From: an uncultured Methylococcaceae bacterium
GTDB lineage: Bacteria > Pseudomonadota > Gammaproteobacteria > Methylococcales > Methylomonadaceae
DNA: 10,001 nt
Assembly: GCA_903939355.1 (NCBI GenBank)
Contig: CAJAHC010000353.1
Span: 1-10,001, forward strand
Direction of reading: 5' to 3'
Positions 7,640 to 10,001 of this stretch are shown in pieces. The translations under genes and the position numbers were made by a program. Numbering within the stretch: the first letter of the stretch is position 1; each line of letters starts with the position of its first letter. The notes under the pieces were generated by a model. That model made no database searches. It was not told where the DNA came from and worked only from the letters and a program-made list of their open reading frames with translations.

Positions 7640-7906
7640 ATGCCTGAGATACTGATCTATACTACCAACATTTGTCCCTACTGCCTGATGGCTAAACGCC
7701 TACTCGACAAAAAAGGCGTTACTTATACGGAGATTAACGTAGACACCCAACCGAGCTTAAGAGAGGAAATGATGCGCAAAACCAAGCGCCGAACTGTGCC
7801 TCAAATTTATATTGGTGACTTTCATGTTGGCGGCTTTGATGACTTATATGCGCTAGAACAGCAAAAAAAACTGGATACTTTACTGGGACTTAAGGTAACG
7901 CCATAA
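7640..7906 (+). CDS. grxC: Glutaredoxin (GrxC-type, dithiol)
   Basis: Small cytoplasmic thiol-disulfide oxidoreductase using glutathione. I place the start at ATG 7640 (MPEILIYTTN), giving 88 residues, the usual size for this family. The open frame extends upstream to a TTG at 7592, but that adds a 16-residue tail without family resemblance. The active site is CPYC with C12 and C15, the cis-proline loop is TVP (52-54), and GGFDDLYALE (64-73) is the glutathione-binding end. All catalytic positions are intact. There is no clear ribosome site before 7640. The stop TAA is followed with no gap by another ATG in the same frame. In many gammaproteobacteria secB follows grxC; it does not here. Confidence 0.93.
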   Translation: MPEILIYTTNICPYCLMAKRLLDKKGVTYTEINVDTQPSLREEMMRKTKRRTVPQIYIGDFHVGGFDDLYALEQQKKLDTLLGLKVTP

Positions 7907-7990
7907 ATGACAATTACAATGCGTTTTAAAGAACAACATGGTATTTTATTATCTTATTTTTTAAAAAACGCTGATAACTTAACCGTGTAA
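7907..7990 (+). CDS. Possible 27-residue ORF abutting grxC
   Basis: An ATG directly follows the grxC TAA in the same frame and opens 27 codons (beginning MTITMRFKEQHGI, ending DNLTV) before a TAA. I recognise no family. It could be a tiny gene translated by reinitiation, a readthrough extension of glutaredoxin, or chance. The composition is AT-rich and no ribosome site other than the end of grxC is visible. Reported because it fills most of the 107-bp gap to the DUF1289 gene. Confidence 0.15.
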   Translation: MTITMRFKEQHGILLSYFLKNADNLTV

Positions 7991-8013
7991 AGGCATTTGT
8001 TAAATGATACAAC

Positions 8014-8220
8014 ATGGCCGATATAAAAATGAATAGTGAACGAAGCCCTGCATTATCACCCTGCATCAGCAAGTGCACTTTAGATGATAAAAACATCTGT
8101 ACGGGTTGCTTTCGTTACATTAATGAAATAAGACTATGGGGTCAAGTTGATGAGAATACGCGGCATCAGTTCTTGAGTAACAGTAAAAACCGTAAAAGTG
8201 ATTACAACGCAGCAGAATGA
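8014..8220 (+). CDS. DUF1289 family four-cysteine protein
   Basis: Small cytoplasmic protein of 68 residues matching the DUF1289 pattern: PCISKC (C17, C21), seven residues, CTGC (C29, C32), then a conserved RYINEIRLW with W42. The four cysteines are spaced to bind a metal or Fe-S centre, but the family has no established biochemical function that I can cite. Start: ATG 8014 (MADIKMNSERS) was chosen; an in-frame ATG at 8029 is the alternative, and neither has a good ribosome site. The extra N-terminal residues before SPCIS are non-conserved in appearance. It follows grxC and precedes the MBL-fold gene by 51 bp, so the three may be cotranscribed. The C-terminal tail is polar and probably disordered. 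Confidence 0.85.
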   Translation: MADIKMNSERSPALSPCISKCTLDDKNICTGCFRYINEIRLWGQVDENTRHQFLSNSKNRKSDYNAAE

Positions 8221-8271
8221 CCATGCCCCGACACAAAATAAAAATCGGCTTATACGCATAGAGTAATTCAT

Positions 8272-8871
8272 ATGAAACAATTACATAGAAAAGATTTATT
8301 TGGTTGGTCAGAATTTAACAAAGAACGAAATCTGGATTTTAATAGTGTGCTTTGGGTGCGTGAGGGCGGCAATATTTTAATTGACCCTTTGCCTATGACC
8401 GAACATGATCACAGCCACTTGCAACGATTGGGCGGGGTTAATTTCATAATAATCACCAATAGTGACCATTGTCGGGATGCTGAACTTATTGCCCAAAAAA
8501 CGGGCGCACAAATTTACGGCCCATCAGCAGAAGAAGATACTTTTCCCATCTCTTGCGATCATTGGTTACATGATAACGAAGAAGCCTTTCCGGGCTTGAT
8601 TGCCTTCGAACTTGAAGGCTCTAAAACACCCGGTGAACTGGCACTGCTTTTAGATCACACGACCTTAATAACTGGGGACTTAATTCGCTGCCATGTTGCC
8701 GGTGAATTATGCTCGTTACCGGAAGCAAAACTCGTCAATCCACCTAAAGCAAATCAATCCATCAAGCGTTTAGCGGAGTTACCCAACATAAAAGCAATTT
8801 TAACCGGAGATGGCTGGCCAGTCTTTAGCCATGGCAGTGAAGCGTTGCATCGCTTGGCAAAATCAATTTAA
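8272..8871 (+). CDS. MBL-fold protein with degenerate metal-binding motif
   Basis: A 199-residue single-domain protein with the metallo-beta-lactamase fold: a strand pair SVLWVREGGNILIDPLP (25-41), a motif region IITNSDHCRDAE (60-71), TPGELALL (119-126), LITGDLI (132-138) and LTGDGWPVFSHG (177-188). In canonical members motif 1 is HxHxDH. Here the two first histidines are replaced (I61 and N63) while D65 and H66 remain, and the usual TPGH is TPGE. D136 and H188 fit the later ligands. So site 1 of the binuclear centre looks lost or rebuilt. I think NSDH-R is conserved within a subfamily, so this is probably not a decayed gene. Substrate unknown. GAG eight bases before the ATG supports the start. 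It converges with the VOC gene. Confidence 0.82.
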   Translation: MKQLHRKDLFGWSEFNKERNLDFNSVLWVREGGNILIDPLPMTEHDHSHLQRLGGVNFIIITNSDHCRDAELIAQKTGAQIYGPSAEEDTFPISCDHWLHDNEEAFPGLIAFELEGSKTPGELALLLDHTTLITGDLIRCHVAGELCSLPEAKLVNPPKANQSIKRLAELPNIKAILTGDGWPVFSHGSEALHRLAKSI

Positions 8872-8920
8872 AATCATAAAATTAAAATTATCGATTCAAT
8901 TGTGGGGGCATCAAACCGTA

Positions 8921-9301
8921 TTATCCCCGCTCGATGATTTCGATGGTATTACCATCGGGGTCCCTACAAAAAAGCGCTCTTCGCCCGGATAGGCTCATAG
9001 TATAAATTATCCCAGCTTTATTCAATGTATCTTGAATCGGTTCTAAGGCCATGGCGTTTAAAGCAATATGACGATCACGACCACCATGCTGTGGCCGTCC
9101 AGCTATTGGATCTGGATTATTTAACTCCAACAGATGGATTTGCTCCGGTCCCTGACCTAACTGAATCCAAGCCCCAGGAAAGCCCATATCTGGTCGCTCC
9201 ATGGCCTGCAAGCCCAAAACTTCGCAGTAAAAAACTAACGACACAACTGTATCAGCAACAATAAAACTTGCATGGTTAAGTGAAACTATGTTGTTTGACA
9301 T
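8921..9301 (-). CDS. VOC-family (glyoxalase/bleomycin-resistance fold) protein
   Basis: A 126-residue two-module VOC protein, probably a homodimeric metalloenzyme in the cytoplasm. Module 1 starts NHASFIVAD with H10, continues FYCEVLGLQ (24-32) and ends GPEQIHLLEL with H56. Module 2 has DRHIAL with H78 and closes RDPDGNTIEII (113-123) with E121, the DPDGNxIE signature. H10, H56, H78 and E121 sit at the four usual metal-ligand positions, so the site appears complete. The length and H/E set resemble glyoxalase I-like proteins, but true GloA, fosfomycin thiol transferase and dioxygenase relatives cannot be told apart here. The ATG at 9301 has no strong ribosome site. An AATTGA-ATA-TCAATT palindrome lies just upstream. 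The 3' end lies 49 bp from the convergent MBL gene. Confidence 0.86.
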   Translation of the reverse strand: MSNNIVSLNHASFIVADTVVSLVFYCEVLGLQAMERPDMGFPGAWIQLGQGPEQIHLLELNNPDPIAGRPQHGGRDRHIALNAMALEPIQDTLNKAGIIYTMSLSGRRALFCRDPDGNTIEIIERG

Positions 9302-9471
9302 GGTTAATTGAATATCAATTTAAATTAGGAATGAAATTATACCTTCTCATATTTCAATAATGACTTCTAGTCATTTTAGCTGCGCACAATATAAATTAAA
9401 ACGAACAAGATTCTATATTAGTAATCAAAAAAACAAATAAATTAAAGAGGTTTGTTAAAATCACTGCTTAG

Positions 9472-9983
<512 letters not shown>

Positions 9984-9991
9984 GATATAAA

Positions 9992-10001
9992 ATGGCACTA
10001 C
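9992..10001 (+). CDS. Start of next gene, possibly YfhL-type ferredoxin (3' end outside window)
   Basis: ATG GCA CTA begins eight bases after the restored coaD stop, with AGGA (9982-9985) overlapping that stop as a well-spaced ribosome site. MAL is a usual beginning for YfhL-like 2[4Fe-4S] ferredoxins, which often follow coaD in gammaproteobacteria. Only three codons are visible, so the product is a guess from context. Confidence 0.4.

Noticed and set aside
8223..8261. Twelve-codon ORF (MPRHKIKIGLYA) between the DUF1289 and MBL genes
   Set aside because: Too short, no recognised similarity and no ribosome site.
8810..9264. Plus-strand open frames overlapping the MBL end and the VOC gene
   Set aside because: They are shadow frames of the two recognised genes and show no domain or start signal.
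9306..9320. AATTGA-ATA-TCAATT inverted repeat before the VOC gene
   Set aside because: Six AT-rich base pairs are expected by chance in a 10-kb AT-rich sequence; no promoter elements support an operator.
9444..9450. AAAGAGG ribosome-site-like sequence in the coaD upstream gap
   Set aside because: No start codon at suitable distance opens a meaningful frame; coaD starts 55 bases later.

Overview
The window is a dense, AT-rich bacterial chromosome segment made almost entirely of housekeeping genes. The proteins look gammaproteobacterial: ParE is close to the E. coli length and layout, DgkA has the E. coli-type ELLNSAVEAVVDR core, and CoaD lines up with E. coli CoaD residue for residue. AT-rich codon use, the gene mix and a NarK/NrtP-type nitrate transporter would fit a methanotroph of the Methylococcales. 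That placement is an inference; no diagnostic marker such as pmoA, mxaF or rRNA lies in the window.

Layout. (1) Bases 1-2184, plus strand: the 3' part of a SufR-like winged-helix regulator with four C-terminal cysteines, then a nitrate/nitrite transporter of the NNP family. (2) Bases 2237-7016, minus strand, read right to left: dgkA, a PfkB-family sugar/nucleoside kinase, mazG, parE and a class II aldolase-like gene. The gaps are 12, 14, about 91 and 34 bp, so this is probably one transcription unit. gcvH (7096-7479) lies 79 bp upstream on the same strand. (3) Bases 7640-8871, plus strand: glutaredoxin, a DUF1289 four-cysteine protein and a metallo-beta-lactamase-fold protein with a degenerate metal motif. 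(4) Bases 8921-9301, minus strand: a VOC (glyoxalase-like) protein convergent with the MBL gene. (5) Bases 9505-10001, plus strand: coaD, then the first codons of another gene, perhaps a YfhL-type ferredoxin.

How the genes relate. The minus-strand cluster combines chromosome decatenation (ParE), nucleotide-pool cleaning (MazG), a PfkB kinase, lipid recycling (DgkA) and, upstream, the lipoyl carrier of glycine cleavage. These are general maintenance jobs, not one pathway. The regulator and nitrate transporter may form a functional pair, with the regulator sensing Fe-S status, O2 or NO.

The most striking observation is in coaD. The reading frame stops at codon 131, but the missing 29 C-terminal residues are encoded immediately downstream in the -1 frame and restore exactly 159 codons. 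This is a one-base lesion, a sequencing error, or (less likely) frameshifting or reinitiation. Other points of interest are a SufR-like regulator beside a nitrate transporter, a CACGAAG-type intergenic repeat between mazG and parE, an MBL protein lacking canonical metal histidines, and a small ORF abutting the glutaredoxin stop. I saw no IS element, CRISPR array, tRNA, rRNA or prophage gene, and no gene-free stretch above 300 bp. I do not see a convincing new multi-gene system.
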